A DNA stretch of 64,000 nucleotides from positions 1,550,001 through 1,614,000 of the forward strand of contig OAPG01000003.1 in assembly GCA_900208305.1 (NCBI GenBank), given 5' to 3'. This stretch comes from Melanopsichium pennsylvanicum (Eukaryota; Basidiomycota; Ustilaginomycetes; Ustilaginales). Under the pieces are notes generated by a model. That model saw only the letters and a program-made list of their open reading frames with translations, was not told where the DNA came from and searched no databases. The position numbers and the translations under genes were made by a program. Of this stretch, positions 10,566-19,196 are shown in pieces (within the stretch, counting starts at the first letter, position 1; every line of letters begins with the position of its first letter).

Positions 10566-11843
10566 GCCCGCATACTTTCGCAAAGGAGGCTCGTTCGTGT
10601 TCAACTCAAAGCAGAAATTCCTGGCCTCGGTCAAGCCGGTTCCATCGTCCTGGTTCATCCAGGTCGTATGCGCAACGAGCTCCTCCCTCAACGCAAAGCC
10701 ATCTACCAGCCTCTGCCTACTCCGTTTCAAATCTCGAACGAGAAAGTCAACTCTTCACTCGTCGAGTCTCGACTCGAATCCGTCGCTGCTGCACTCGAGG
10801 CGCAACAAGCCGTCGAGTCGCTCTCCAAGCAACTTGGTCCTATCCAGCTCCTTTCTCTTCGACGTAAACTCGAAATCGCTCCGCCCGTCGTTTTCACTCG
10901 ACAGACCACCACCAAATTCAAGCCCACCTCTGTCAGTCCAAGTGGTGACATCGCGTTGCCCAAGCCTGCTCTCGGAATTCAAGGCAGCATCACCACAGCC
11001 GACATTGTGAGCTTCTTGAGGGAAAACGGAGCGTTTGATTTGGAAACCGATTACGATACCGATCAAGCTAAACACGTGCAATTGAATCGTTTGAGCATCA
11101 GCCAGATCAACACTGCTTGCGAATTTACCTTGGTTAGCACCGTGAATAACCAAGGCGACGACGCCATCGACAAGCTTGGAAGGATCAAGAAGACGGGTCG
11201 ATACGAGCTGGTTGCGCACATCATTCCATCCAACATTCGTGTCAGGATCCCTGTCGTCGTTCAACCTAACTTAGCCTCCACTTTGGCTACTACTCGAATC
11301 TCTTCTATCGCCGCCACCCCCTCTTCATCCGCATCCGCATCTGCACCCGTACCTGCACCCGCAAGCACAACTAGCAGCATGTCGGGTCAAATTCGAGGCT
11401 ATGCCACCTCGTCCGCAGCTGTCATCAAGCCGACAAGCATGGAAACTTCGATGCGAACCAAGCTTGAAGCTGAATTTGGTCCTCAAGTCGAGATCAATAT
11501 TCGAAACGATTCGTCCAAGCACGCACACCACGCCGCTATGGCAGCTCAAGGAGGTGGAAACGGTGAAACTCACTTTTACGTCCATGTCATTTCGGACAAG
11601 TTTGAGGGTATGACCCAAATCAAACGTCACCGCGCGGTCAATGCGCTGCTCGAGTCAGAGTTTGAAAAGGGTCTTCACGCTCTGAGTTTGAGGACAAAGA
11701 CTTGGGCAGAGGAGAACAAGGTCAAACCATCTTCATCGTTATCCAACGCCAACACCGCAGGAGCAACAGCAGCAAGAGTAGCATCGGAAGAGAGCAATGT
11801 GAGCAACTCAAATCCCTTCTTGAAAAATATTCCCAACCCCTAA
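10566..11843 (+). CDS. bL9m mitochondrial ribosomal protein fused to BolA (5' exon missing)
   Basis: One continuous frame from a splice acceptor to the stop carries two unrelated proteins. 10566-10700 encodes the bL9 N-terminal domain (RVQLKAEIPGLGQAGSIVLV, then GRMRNELLPQRKAIY), matching the bL9 pattern of a GlyLeuGly loop followed by R-N-x-L-x-P. About 11000-11270 is the bL9 C-terminal domain. An Ala/Pro/Ser linker (11290-11375) precedes an internal Met at 11379 and MSGQIRGYATSSAAV, which resembles a mitochondrial cleavage region. 11440-11720 is BolA, with SKHAHH, ETHFYVHVISDKFEGM and KRHRAVNALLESEF; the closest subtype is BolA1/Bol1, a mitochondrial [4Fe-4S] assembly factor with Grx5. bL9m stabilises the large mitoribosomal subunit. 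The first exon with the presequence is unresolved. A shared precursor cut in the matrix, or alternative starts, are both possible. Confidence 0.82.
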   Translation, partial: ARILSQRRLVRVQLKAEIPGLGQAGSIVLVHPGRMRNELLPQRKAIYQPLPTPFQISNEKVNSSLVESRLESVAAALEAQQAVESLSKQLGPIQLLSLRRKLEIAPPVVFTRQTTTKFKPTSVSPSGDIALPKPALGIQGSITTADIVSFLRENGAFDLETDYDTDQAKHVQLNRLSISQINTACEFTLVSTVNNQGDDAIDKLGRIKKTGRYELVAHIIPSNIRVRIPVVVQPNLASTLATTRISSIAATPSSSASASAPVPAPASTTSSMSGQIRGYATSSAAVIKPTSMETSMRTKLEAEFGPQVEINIRNDSSKHAHHAAMAAQGGGNGETHFYVHVISDKFEGMTQIKRHRAVNALLESEFEKGLHALSLRTKTWAEENKVKPSSSLSNANTAGATAARVASEESNVSNSNPFLKNIPNP

Positions 11844-12232
11844 CCATAACCAAACCAATGGATTTGATGTTGCACATGTTGAAGCAAGTGCTTGGAGCGA
11901 AAAGGACCGGCAGTTGCATACATGTAATTTCTAGATCAAGACAATCAAGTAAGACCAAACAACAATCCAAGATGGTTCTATTGCTTTTGTTGCTCGAAAT
12001 TTGTTCTTGTTTTTGTTGGTGTTGTTGGTACACTGTCGACTTGGCTCTGCATATGCTTTTTTTTCGGCTCAAGATTGATGGTTGGGGAGGGTTAGGGGAT
12101 GTATTCTCGTTTCTCTCTGATTGATGATGATGGTTGAGTTTTCAAAGGGACGTGTCTGACTCTTCTCACATTTCCTTTTTTGCCTTTTTCTCTTGGGTTT
12201 TTTTTTGGGGGGGGGGTGGGTGTGAATATCAG

Positions 12233-12736
12233 ATCGATGATCCGACGAGCTGTGTTGGACAAGATGCCACTGATAATGGTGGTGGTGAAGGAGGATCACT
12301 TTGGCAAGCACCACAATCGCATCTTTACCCAACATCTCCTCTCGCGCCTCGTACCTCTTCTTCTTCTTCTTCTTCTTGTCGTTCTTCTAACACTACACAA
12401 TCGGCACAAGATATTCTTTCGGCATTCTACACACGTCCACCTACCAAACCCAACGTTTCGGTTTCCTCACTTAACATTCGCGATGGTGATGGATCGGGTG
12501 TTACTCGAGAACAGAGGGAAAAATTTTATAGAAGAGCAACAAAGATGGATTCACTTGAACCAAGTTTTAGACAAAATTTGTTGAATGTTTTGGGAAGTGT
12601 ATTGGCAACGATTTGTGGAGGATATATGATCTTTTTTGCTGATTTCGGTCAAGAACAACAACAACCTGAAAATTGTTTCACACAAATTAGAAAATACGTT
12701 TGGGGTAAAAAAGGTCCTCCCAAACTCTTTGGATGA
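12233..12736 (+). CDS. Small single-pass membrane protein, 5' end unresolved
   Basis: The frame has no ATG before a Met deep inside it, and a stop at 12128, so an upstream exon is needed. The acceptor ATATCAG ending at 12232 follows a CTGAC branch-like site and a long pyrimidine tract and is the first AG after it. Downstream come a Ser-rich stretch and a conserved-looking C-terminal 70 residues: a charged REQREKFYRRATKMD helix, one hydrophobic segment (LLNVLGSVLATICGGYMIFF), then a basic tail ending GKKGPPKLFG. The layout recalls small mitochondrial inner-membrane proteins, but I do not recognise the family. No exon 1 in correct phase was found between 11850 and 12150. Confidence 0.5.
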   Translation: MDDPTSCVGQDATDNGGGEGGSLWQAPQSHLYPTSPLAPRTSSSSSSSCRSSNTTQSAQDILSAFYTRPPTKPNVSVSSLNIRDGDGSGVTREQREKFYRRATKMDSLEPSFRQNLLNVLGSVLATICGGYMIFFADFGQEQQQPENCFTQIRKYVWGKKGPPKLFG

Positions 12737-13054
12737 AAAAAAAAAAGAAAGGAAGGAAGAAAGAAAAACAGATATAGGACTTTGAATCCTATAGAAAAGA
12801 AAGAAAGAAAGAAAGAGAGAAACTCTTTTCTTTGCTTCAAAAAATCAATTTTAAATGAAATTGGATGGTACGGTAATTGTGAATGGTTATAATAAGGAAG
12901 ACGAACATGGTAGGTGTTTCCTTATAACTCAAACCAACATTACTTGAACTTGTTTTCTTGCCCGAGTGTTTTTCTCTTTCTCTCTCTCTATATATATGTA
13001 TGTTTTTGCATCTGATTAAAACTGATAAAACATGATCTTAAATAAAAATCAAAT
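12737..13054. other. Convergent 3' region, low complexity
   Basis: A/T-rich interval with GAAA repeats near 12745-12825 between two convergent genes. No gene seen. Confidence 0.6.
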
Positions 13055-14347
13055 TTAATTGGTAGTAGTGATAAGACTACGACGAATGTTTTTCAATCTC
13101 AAAGCCCAAAACCTCTTTCTGACACCATCTGCTATGATAAGTCTTTTCACCAAAGTTTCTGCCTCTTGAATCAACGATTCTACCTTATCATGATCACTAT
13201 CATATTTCGAATTTTCTAAGTTGATTTCATTCGCGATTATATCCAACCACCATTCCAATGCACCTATACTACTCCTACCCATAATATCCACCTTAAAATC
13301 CTCTTGAGCCTCAACATGCGTGGAAACCAACGTCTTTATCCATCCAAATTCTTGAATCAATGGTGTTCCAAATGGGAAAGGTAAATTGATGTGAAGAGAG
13401 CGTAGGTAATTCCAAGCACTAGAATTGTTAGGAACGTTGGTAAGGTTAGCTTTGGTATATGCGATTTCGTATTTGATCTTTTTTTCCATCTCTTCTTTCA
13501 TCTCTTTTGACAAAATCAAAGTGGAGGAAGAGTTGGAGTTGTTTCCTGTAAGACCAAATCGAGCAAAATTAACATACCACCTATGATTCCAAGCACTATT
13601 GTTCCTACAATCTTGTTTCAATAACATATCCACGTATTCCACTTGTCCATCCCATAAGTGTGCGAATTTTCCAGCTCCCTTTGATCCAACCACCATTTTC
13701 TCCTCGTCGTTGTTCGAATCGTTTTTAGCAAGCGGTAGAAGGGAAAGCCCACCGAAATGAGCCAAGATCCATTGAAGATAACCCCAAGTGTGATAATTTT
13801 TTGAATCCCTCGCCAAATTTTCCCTAACAAACTCCAATTCCCTTGCAGGATCACCTAGAGCACTCACCACAACCCTTCTGTGTTGCCAAACCTGATAGCT
13901 CTTCATATTCTTATGCGCCAGTTGTTCCAACCACACAAGTTCGGAACGAAGAACAGCATCTCTCCCATCATCACCACTACTTTTAGGAATTGATTGTTCG
14001 AGGTGAGGTGAGAAGAGGAGGATGTTGGCACGATATTGCCATACTGAGAAATGGGATGGATTGAGTTGAATGAGGTGAGATGTAAGTGCAAGAGCACGTA
14101 TGCTGAGTTCGAGACCACCCAAAGGTGAATTTTTTACACATGAGGAATGACAAGATGTGAGAGTTCGGTATAGGTCCATTGCGGATGAGTAAGATGGATT
14201 ATAAAGGATTGGACACATAGGTGAAGATGATTCGGATTGAGGAGTTGGGATGAGATCTGACCAGTGATCAGATGCAGGATCAAAGGGAAGATAAGGGCTG
14301 GTTAAAGTTTCGAGAACTGATGTTGTTGATGTCATTGCTGCCGTCAT
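13055..14347 (-). CDS. RAM2: Protein farnesyltransferase/geranylgeranyltransferase I alpha subunit
   Basis: A single-exon protein of 430 residues counted from the ATG at 14347 (MTAAMTSTTSVLETLTS). The open frame continues upstream but that part reads like 5' UTR. It contains the repeated PPTA helices of prenyltransferase alpha subunits: FSVWQYRANILLF, YQVWQHRRVVVSALG, YHTWGYLQWILAHFG, NSAWNHRWYVNFARFG and NSSAWNYLRSL. The third, fourth and fifth repeats align best with FNTA/Ram2 rather than Rab GGTase alpha (Bet4). With a beta subunit encoded elsewhere it farnesylates or geranylgeranylates CaaX proteins, including Ras and Rho GTPases and fungal lipopeptide pheromones. It is longer than human FNTA (379) because of Asn/Ser-rich inserts. 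Two exact pheromone-response elements lie 125-186 bp upstream of the start. Confidence 0.9.
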   Translation of the reverse strand: MTAAMTSTTSVLETLTSPYLPFDPASDHWSDLIPTPQSESSSPMCPILYNPSYSSAMDLYRTLTSCHSSCVKNSPLGGLELSIRALALTSHLIQLNPSHFSVWQYRANILLFSPHLEQSIPKSSGDDGRDAVLRSELVWLEQLAHKNMKSYQVWQHRRVVVSALGDPARELEFVRENLARDSKNYHTWGYLQWILAHFGGLSLLPLAKNDSNNDEEKMVVGSKGAGKFAHLWDGQVEYVDMLLKQDCRNNSAWNHRWYVNFARFGLTGNNSNSSSTLILSKEMKEEMEKKIKYEIAYTKANLTNVPNNSSAWNYLRSLHINLPFPFGTPLIQEFGWIKTLVSTHVEAQEDFKVDIMGRSSIGALEWWLDIIANEINLENSKYDSDHDKVESLIQEAETLVKRLIIADGVRKRFWALRLKNIRRSLITTTN

Positions 14348-14471
14348 GTTTAAACGAAAGAAAGAGAGAGAAAGAGGGTGTTTTATGGTGGTGTTGGTGG
14401 TGGTGACAAGTAGGAAAAGGAGGATGAATGCGCCAGGCACTCCTTTTGTTGTGCAATGTGAGAAGAGGGGA

Positions 14472-14480
14472 ACAAAGGGA
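14472..14480 (+). promoter_or_regulatory. Candidate Prf1 pheromone response element (PRE 1)
   Basis: Exact ACAAAGGGA, the core PRE described for the HMG-box regulator Prf1 of Ustilago maydis. It lies 125 bp upstream of the RAM2 ATG, on the strand opposite to RAM2, and about 300 bp from the HSBP1-like start. Function is inferred from the motif only. Confidence 0.5.
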
Positions 14481-14524
14481 AAGAGATAAGGATATATACG
14501 ACCATAATGATCCAAATGTCAACC

Positions 14525-14533
14525 ACAAAGGGA
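14525..14533 (+). promoter_or_regulatory. Candidate Prf1 pheromone response element (PRE 2)
   Basis: Second exact ACAAAGGGA, same orientation, 53 bp from the first (about five helical turns). It sits in the divergent RAM2/HSBP1-like promoter. Confidence 0.5.
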
Positions 14534-14772
14534 CTTTTTATGAGAATCGTTTGACAGGTTTGGCCACTTTATACTGCGCATTTCTCAGCCTTAATTCAAG
14601 GTTGTTATAATTTTTGGAATTATATTTTCTTGTTTCATATTAAATTTAACTGCGCTTTTGCTTTTGATTGTTTGTCATCTGTCGAGAACAACACTTTTGT
14701 TGTCCATCTATGCTCACCACCATCACCTTTTTACTGTACATGTATACTTTGTTTCCAAGCTTAAAGAATACA

Positions 14773-15422
14773 ATGTCAGCTGCAGCATCATCATCATCAA
14801 TTGCCCAACCACCACCTTCCGCACCATCATCATCGTCCACCTCTTCACATATCGATGCCACCACACAAATTGCCAAAGATTCTGCTTCAAACTCCACAGC
14901 GTTGGTGACACCTGAAATATCATCACCACATCAACTCATTGATTGGGTAGATACAGTTTTGGGTCAACTCGAATCCAGGTTTGATGACATGAATGGTCAA
15001 GTCACTTGTCGCAGTAAGTTTCCCTTTTCTTCCAACGTAATGCTTATTTTGATTGATTTTTTTTTAATGTTGACCAAATGTTTTGCTTCGGATGGATTTG
15101 GATGATCAAACTCGATCAGTGAACGAAATGAGCACACGTATTGATGCTTTGGAGAACTCAATACAAGGTAAAAACTTCCAAACCTCATCTTCCTTTATAC
15201 TATCATTACCTCCTTCTTGATTCTTAACAAGCAGTAAAGCTAAATAATATCTATTTCTTTTTTGTCTCTATCAAAACCCATCTTAAACCGTTTTATATCT
15301 TTCTAGATTTGATTCATGCTACTCTTGCTCCCGTTTCTTCATCTACCAACACCAACACCAACAACAACAATATTAACAACAACAATAATATTTATGACAA
15401 TGCTAACAATCCTTCAGAATAA
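14773..15422 (+). CDS. Heat shock factor binding protein 1 (HSBP1)-like coiled-coil protein
   Basis: Three exons: join(14773..15013,15120..15167,15307..15422), 134 residues. Both introns have clean donors (GTAAGT, GTAAAA) and acceptors (ATCAG, TCTAG), and phases fit. A Ser/Ala/Thr-rich N-terminus (about 55 residues) leads into the coiled coil LIDWVDTVLGQLESRFDDMN, continuing as QVTCRMNEMSTRIDALENSI and QDLIHATL. This matches the HSBP1 pattern of a heptad helix with a RIDxLExxI core. The tail is Asn-rich. HSBP1 forms trimeric coiled coils that bind and dampen heat shock factor 1, and has also been tied to WASH-complex assembly; which role applies here is unknown. The core sits across all three exons, so single-exon gene finders could miss it. 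Confidence 0.82.
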
Positions 15423-15446
15423 TTCCCAAAAAGAACGAATTATTCA

Positions 15447-15452
15447 AATAAA
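15447..15452 (+). terminator. Possible poly(A) signal, HSBP1-like gene
   Basis: AATAAA 25 bp after the stop codon. Confidence 0.4.
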
Positions 15453-15527
15453 ACATGTCACAATTTCACTCTACTTTTTCTAAATAATAAACAAACATGA
15501 TTCTACTACTATCAAACATTCAAATCG

Positions 15528-15528
<1 letters not shown>

Positions 15529-15601
<73 letters not shown>
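15529..15601. repeat. (CA)n/(CT)n compound microsatellite
   Basis: About 22 CA units followed directly by about 14 CT units, between the convergent HSBP1-like and Irs4-like genes. Confidence 0.97.
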
Positions 15602-15603
<2 letters not shown>

Positions 15604-15810
15604 ACCAACATTTGCAACCATCTCTTCTACAATAACAAATATAAATATATACCCACAGTGATGCATTTTACCAGACCCTAACCCGCCTCCTCCTTTCTTT
15701 CCTATTTTTCTTTTTCTTTTGGGTGTGACAAGCATAGGCTGGATTGGGATTCGTCTCGTCTCTTCTTGTCTATACCATACAAACACGCACCAAGAAGCGC
15801 ATTTAGTGGT

Positions 15811-18669
15811 TCAAGGCAAAAAACAAGGTGGAACAGGAGGAGGAGGAGGAAGTCTTCTAGTTGTCACTGATGGTTGGAACGTAACGTTATTATTTGTTCT
15901 ATAATTCCTTATTGAGGATTTACGTTTGAGCTTTTTTCGTTGCAATTCAGCATCGATAGTTGCCATACCCTTGACGAAGCATTCTTTCTTCAAACCGGAC
16001 TTGACCAACATCATCTCGTCTTGTTCCGTTTTCGACTTAATCTGGGGGTATGCGGAGCAAGCTGCATCGTACACCTTTTCAAGGAAGCAAGCGGAAAGTC
16101 GGGATCGTGTCCATATATTATAAACTGATCGAGGAGAAAGTGTTGCTAATTTTATTTTGGCAGGTGGAGCACAAGTCGTGGTCTTGGTTTGGTTGGTGAT
16201 AACGCAAGAATTGAAAGAATCGCTTTCAAACCATCCTTTGAGAGCTTGCACACCACTACCACCATTACCATTACCATTGTTAGACTTTAAATCTCCTTCA
16301 TCTCCATTTCCCTGCATCCTGGCTTCTACCTTGCCTCCTCCTCTAATCGTAGAAGCGTTCGAATGCTCCCCCATACCCCTCTCTACACCAGTTTTCTTCA
16401 TTCTTTTCGTTCGCACCTGCTGTCTGGCTAAACACCTTTCGAACAACATTTCGTACCTTTGTCTTGCAGCTTCATCTTTCGGCTCTTTCAACAATACACC
16501 ACCATCACCACCAACGCAACTATTACTCATATTCTTTGTCGGTATTGCCAATCTACCAAATCCAACTAAACCACTGCCACTACTACCAGTATCCGCGAGT
16601 TCAACCTTACTACTACCACCAACACCACCACCACCGCCCCAAACTCGGCCTATTCCTGTTCCTGATGCTTGTGGTTCACCTGGTCGAACGCTCAAATCCG
16701 ACTGAGCAGATGCACTCCTACTCACCAAACCACCACCACTACTACTCGTATAGTATACTCCCTGTTTACTAGGTGCACCTTCAGCTAGACTCTTGCAACC
16801 AGCGCTTGTAGTAAAAATCGGAGAAGAGGATGAAGAAGACGTTCTGAAAAGTGGTAGTGGTAATGCGGATGCAGCTGTTCCTATCAACGAACTCACAACG
16901 CCTCCACCACCGCTTTGTACACCAGTAACACCACCACCACCACCACCACCAGGAGCACGAAAAGTGGATGGAATCGAAGGAGAATAATGAGCACTTGTAC
17001 GACCTCCTCCTCCTCCTCCTCCTCCTCCTCCTCCTCCTGCTGCCCTACTGCTTCTCGGTGGGGAAAGTGCTTCTGCGGCTACGGCGATTTGATGATCCGA
17101 ATTAATATCCGATTCAAGACTCGTTCTGAGCTCACTCGAAGCGTCATCAGAAAGAGAGATCGAGGTGAACACGTTTGATCCGTTCTTTCGATGTGCTGAT
17201 GAACTGATGCCGCCCAAATTGGTGTTGCTGCTGCTGCTGCCGCTGCTGGCACCAGTTGAGGTTCGAGCATGTGACGTTGCACCTGTTCCCGTTGTAGTTC
17301 TTTGACGTGGTGGTGGAACAGGTTGTTGTTGTTTCATACCACCAGCAACGGGAGTGGATTCGTCAGTAGTGACAGAAGGTGTGCCAAAGCGAAATCCATC
17401 AGCCGCACCTTTCCAAGCACTCGTTTTAGCAGGGCGCGGAGGCGGAACAGGTTTACCACTGGTACTAGAAACAGGTTTCTTTGGTACAACAGGTGGTGGT
17501 TTCATAGGACTCTTCTGTCCGGTTCTATACCCATTCTGATCGCGTCCAGATCGACCCCTGTTATCTAAATTACTAGTGCTGCTGCTGCCCAAAGTCGCAC
17601 TACGAGGGGGTAGCGCGGGTGGGGTCATGCTCCCTGCTTTCACACCCGAACTCGAACCCATGAGATGGTTGTTGTTTGACGCATGTTTATTGTTGCGTTG
17701 GACACCTGGGGTATACGTCGTATACGCTACACCACGCGTGTTTGCATACTTTGTGGCAGTAGAGGAGGATGGATCAGGGAATTGACCAAATTCAGAGATG
17801 GTGGGACTGGGTGCTAAGCTACCATTGGGCGCTAAAGGTCGCGGGGGAAGACGAGGAATGTTGGTTGTGGTAGAGCTTGCGCTATCTTTTCGCGAAGCTA
17901 TCAGCGGCGATGGAGGAGGCAAGTGGATGTTTGGTTCGACTACTCTTCGATCGGGGCTAGGTGGAGCACTAGATGAATCCATGACTGCATGAGCAAACAT
18001 ATGGTCATCCGCGCTCGAATCAAGCATGTGTAAGGAAATCGCAGCGGGGCTCTCTGTGTTCCTGGTAGCGTCTGTGTTGTAATCTTGGAGCGCAAACAAG
18101 CCATGCACGTTGTTAGTTGGAACAAAGGGACTGGATCTACCCGATACAGGTGCCGAGTGATTTGCGTGTTTGTCAGTAGACCTGCTCGTGGGGCATGATA
18201 AATGGTGAGCAGTGCCAGCGATGGACGTGCGCGGAAGCAACTTGTTTGTGAGCTCGTGCAAGCTCAGATCGCTTTCTGATGATTTCAACGAATTAGATGA
18301 GAGTGGAGCGGCTGTCAAGTTTGAACTTGGAGAGCTTAGCATGCCACTTGGCGAAGTGGACGGGATGGAAGACGGAGCAAAGTTGGAAGAGGTGAGTGCC
18401 AAAGCATGGTTTGATGAACGAGGTAGAAGGTCGTCAGAGAAGTTGCGGATTCGAGGGGTGGAAGACGAACGGGGGACTGGTTCGTTGGGGTTGCAAGGTG
18501 AGCGGGCGGGTGTTTGTGGTTTGGGTAGTGGGAAGGGGCGCGATTTTGGCGAGTGAAAGCTGGGTTGGTTGACGGCAGAGTTGGTGTTGGATTCAAACGC
18601 TGCGAGAGCTGCACGAAAATTGATGGGCTCTGTGCTATGGTTGTTGTTGCTGTTGTTGTTGCTGGCCAT
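15811..18669 (-). CDS. Irs4/Tax4-like EH-domain protein
   Basis: A single-exon protein of 952 residues, mostly disordered (Ser, Pro, Gly, Asn), with many PxxP stretches and two poly-Gly runs near the middle. The N-terminus has an INFRAALAAFESN segment resembling the short conserved start of Irs4-type proteins. The C-terminus carries an EH-like domain: a helix with RYEMLFERCLARQQ, then after a long insert LSPRSVYNIWTRSRLSACFL, and FVKGMATIDAELQRKK. IWxRSxL and FxxGMxxIDxxLxxxK are the hallmarks of Irs4/Tax4, which bind the PI(4,5)P2 5-phosphatase Inp51 and affect cell-wall integrity and autophagy in yeast. The loop where other EH domains bind Ca2+ is replaced by an insert of about 20 residues, and the first helix is separated by a glycine-rich insert. 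Family assignment is by motif only. Confidence 0.62.
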   Translation of the reverse strand: MASNNNSNNNHSTEPINFRAALAAFESNTNSAVNQPSFHSPKSRPFPLPKPQTPARSPCNPNEPVPRSSSTPRIRNFSDDLLPRSSNHALALTSSNFAPSSIPSTSPSGMLSSPSSNLTAAPLSSNSLKSSESDLSLHELTNKLLPRTSIAGTAHHLSCPTSRSTDKHANHSAPVSGRSSPFVPTNNVHGLFALQDYNTDATRNTESPAAISLHMLDSSADDHMFAHAVMDSSSAPPSPDRRVVEPNIHLPPPSPLIASRKDSASSTTTNIPRLPPRPLAPNGSLAPSPTISEFGQFPDPSSSTATKYANTRGVAYTTYTPGVQRNNKHASNNNHLMGSSSGVKAGSMTPPALPPRSATLGSSSTSNLDNRGRSGRDQNGYRTGQKSPMKPPPVVPKKPVSSTSGKPVPPPRPAKTSAWKGAADGFRFGTPSVTTDESTPVAGGMKQQQPVPPPRQRTTTGTGATSHARTSTGASSGSSSSNTNLGGISSSAHRKNGSNVFTSISLSDDASSELRTSLESDINSDHQIAVAAEALSPPRSSRAAGGGGGGGGGGGGRTSAHYSPSIPSTFRAPGGGGGGGVTGVQSGGGGVVSSLIGTAASALPLPLFRTSSSSSSPIFTTSAGCKSLAEGAPSKQGVYYTSSSGGGLVSRSASAQSDLSVRPGEPQASGTGIGRVWGGGGGVGGSSKVELADTGSSGSGLVGFGRLAIPTKNMSNSCVGGDGGVLLKEPKDEAARQRYEMLFERCLARQQVRTKRMKKTGVERGMGEHSNASTIRGGGKVEARMQGNGDEGDLKSNNGNGNGGSGVQALKGWFESDSFNSCVITNQTKTTTCAPPAKIKLATLSPRSVYNIWTRSRLSACFLEKVYDAACSAYPQIKSKTEQDEMMLVKSGLKKECFVKGMATIDAELQRKKLKRKSSIRNYRTNNNVTFQPSVTTRRLPPPPPVPPCFLP
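16999..17039. repeat. (TCC)n coding microsatellite
   Basis: About twelve TCC/CTC units that encode one of the poly-Gly runs of the Irs4-like protein. Confidence 0.9.
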
Positions 18670-18869
18670 GGTGTAGCGTTTTGTGCGAGGTGAATTGGTA
18701 ATTGGTGGTGTGGTGCAGGTGTTGACGTAGGAGGCCGTTGGTAGCGATTGGATTTAGGCGGGTTGGATGTTCATATTTGTGAAATTGTGATGCGAATTCA
18801 ACGAATGTGCAAAGACGATTGTCGATGTTGTGAGTGTATGAAGATAGTGATGCAGCCAAGTGATGAGCA

Positions 18870-18880
18870 GAAAGAGAGAA

Positions 18881-18937
<57 letters not shown>

Positions 18938-18945
18938 AAGAGAGC
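18870..18945. repeat. (GA)n with regular AAAG interruptions
   Basis: GAGAGA tract broken by AAAG at near-regular intervals, upstream of the Irs4-like start. Purine-rich on the plus strand, so pyrimidine-rich in the sense direction of that gene's leader. Confidence 0.9.
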
Positions 18946-19108
18946 AGGCAAAGGTACGGTCTTTGTGAACCGTTTGCAGCCGAGTTAAAAAGTGTGGAGG
19001 CTCAACCACTCACCCAATCCAATTTTAGCAGGCCTCACACTCTGCATGATCACCTTCGTTCGTCACCCTTGATCCTCCCGTATCACTATGTAATGCAAGT
19101 AGTGCGCA

Positions 19109-19150
19109 CAATACAGTGTGGCCAATACAGTGTGGTCAATACAGTGTGGT
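19109..19150. repeat. Three tandem copies of a 14-bp unit
   Basis: CAATACAGTGTGGY repeated head to tail three times (last base C, T, T), about 50 bp past the TLG1 stop and 440 bp upstream of the Irs4-like start. Confidence 0.9.
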
Positions 19151-19196
19151 AATGCGTAACAAATGTAGATGTGTACAGAACACAGCAGGTGTAAAT

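Noticed and set aside
18122..18130. Third exact ACAAAGGGA
   Set aside because: Inside the coding region of the Irs4-like gene, single copy, expected by chance.
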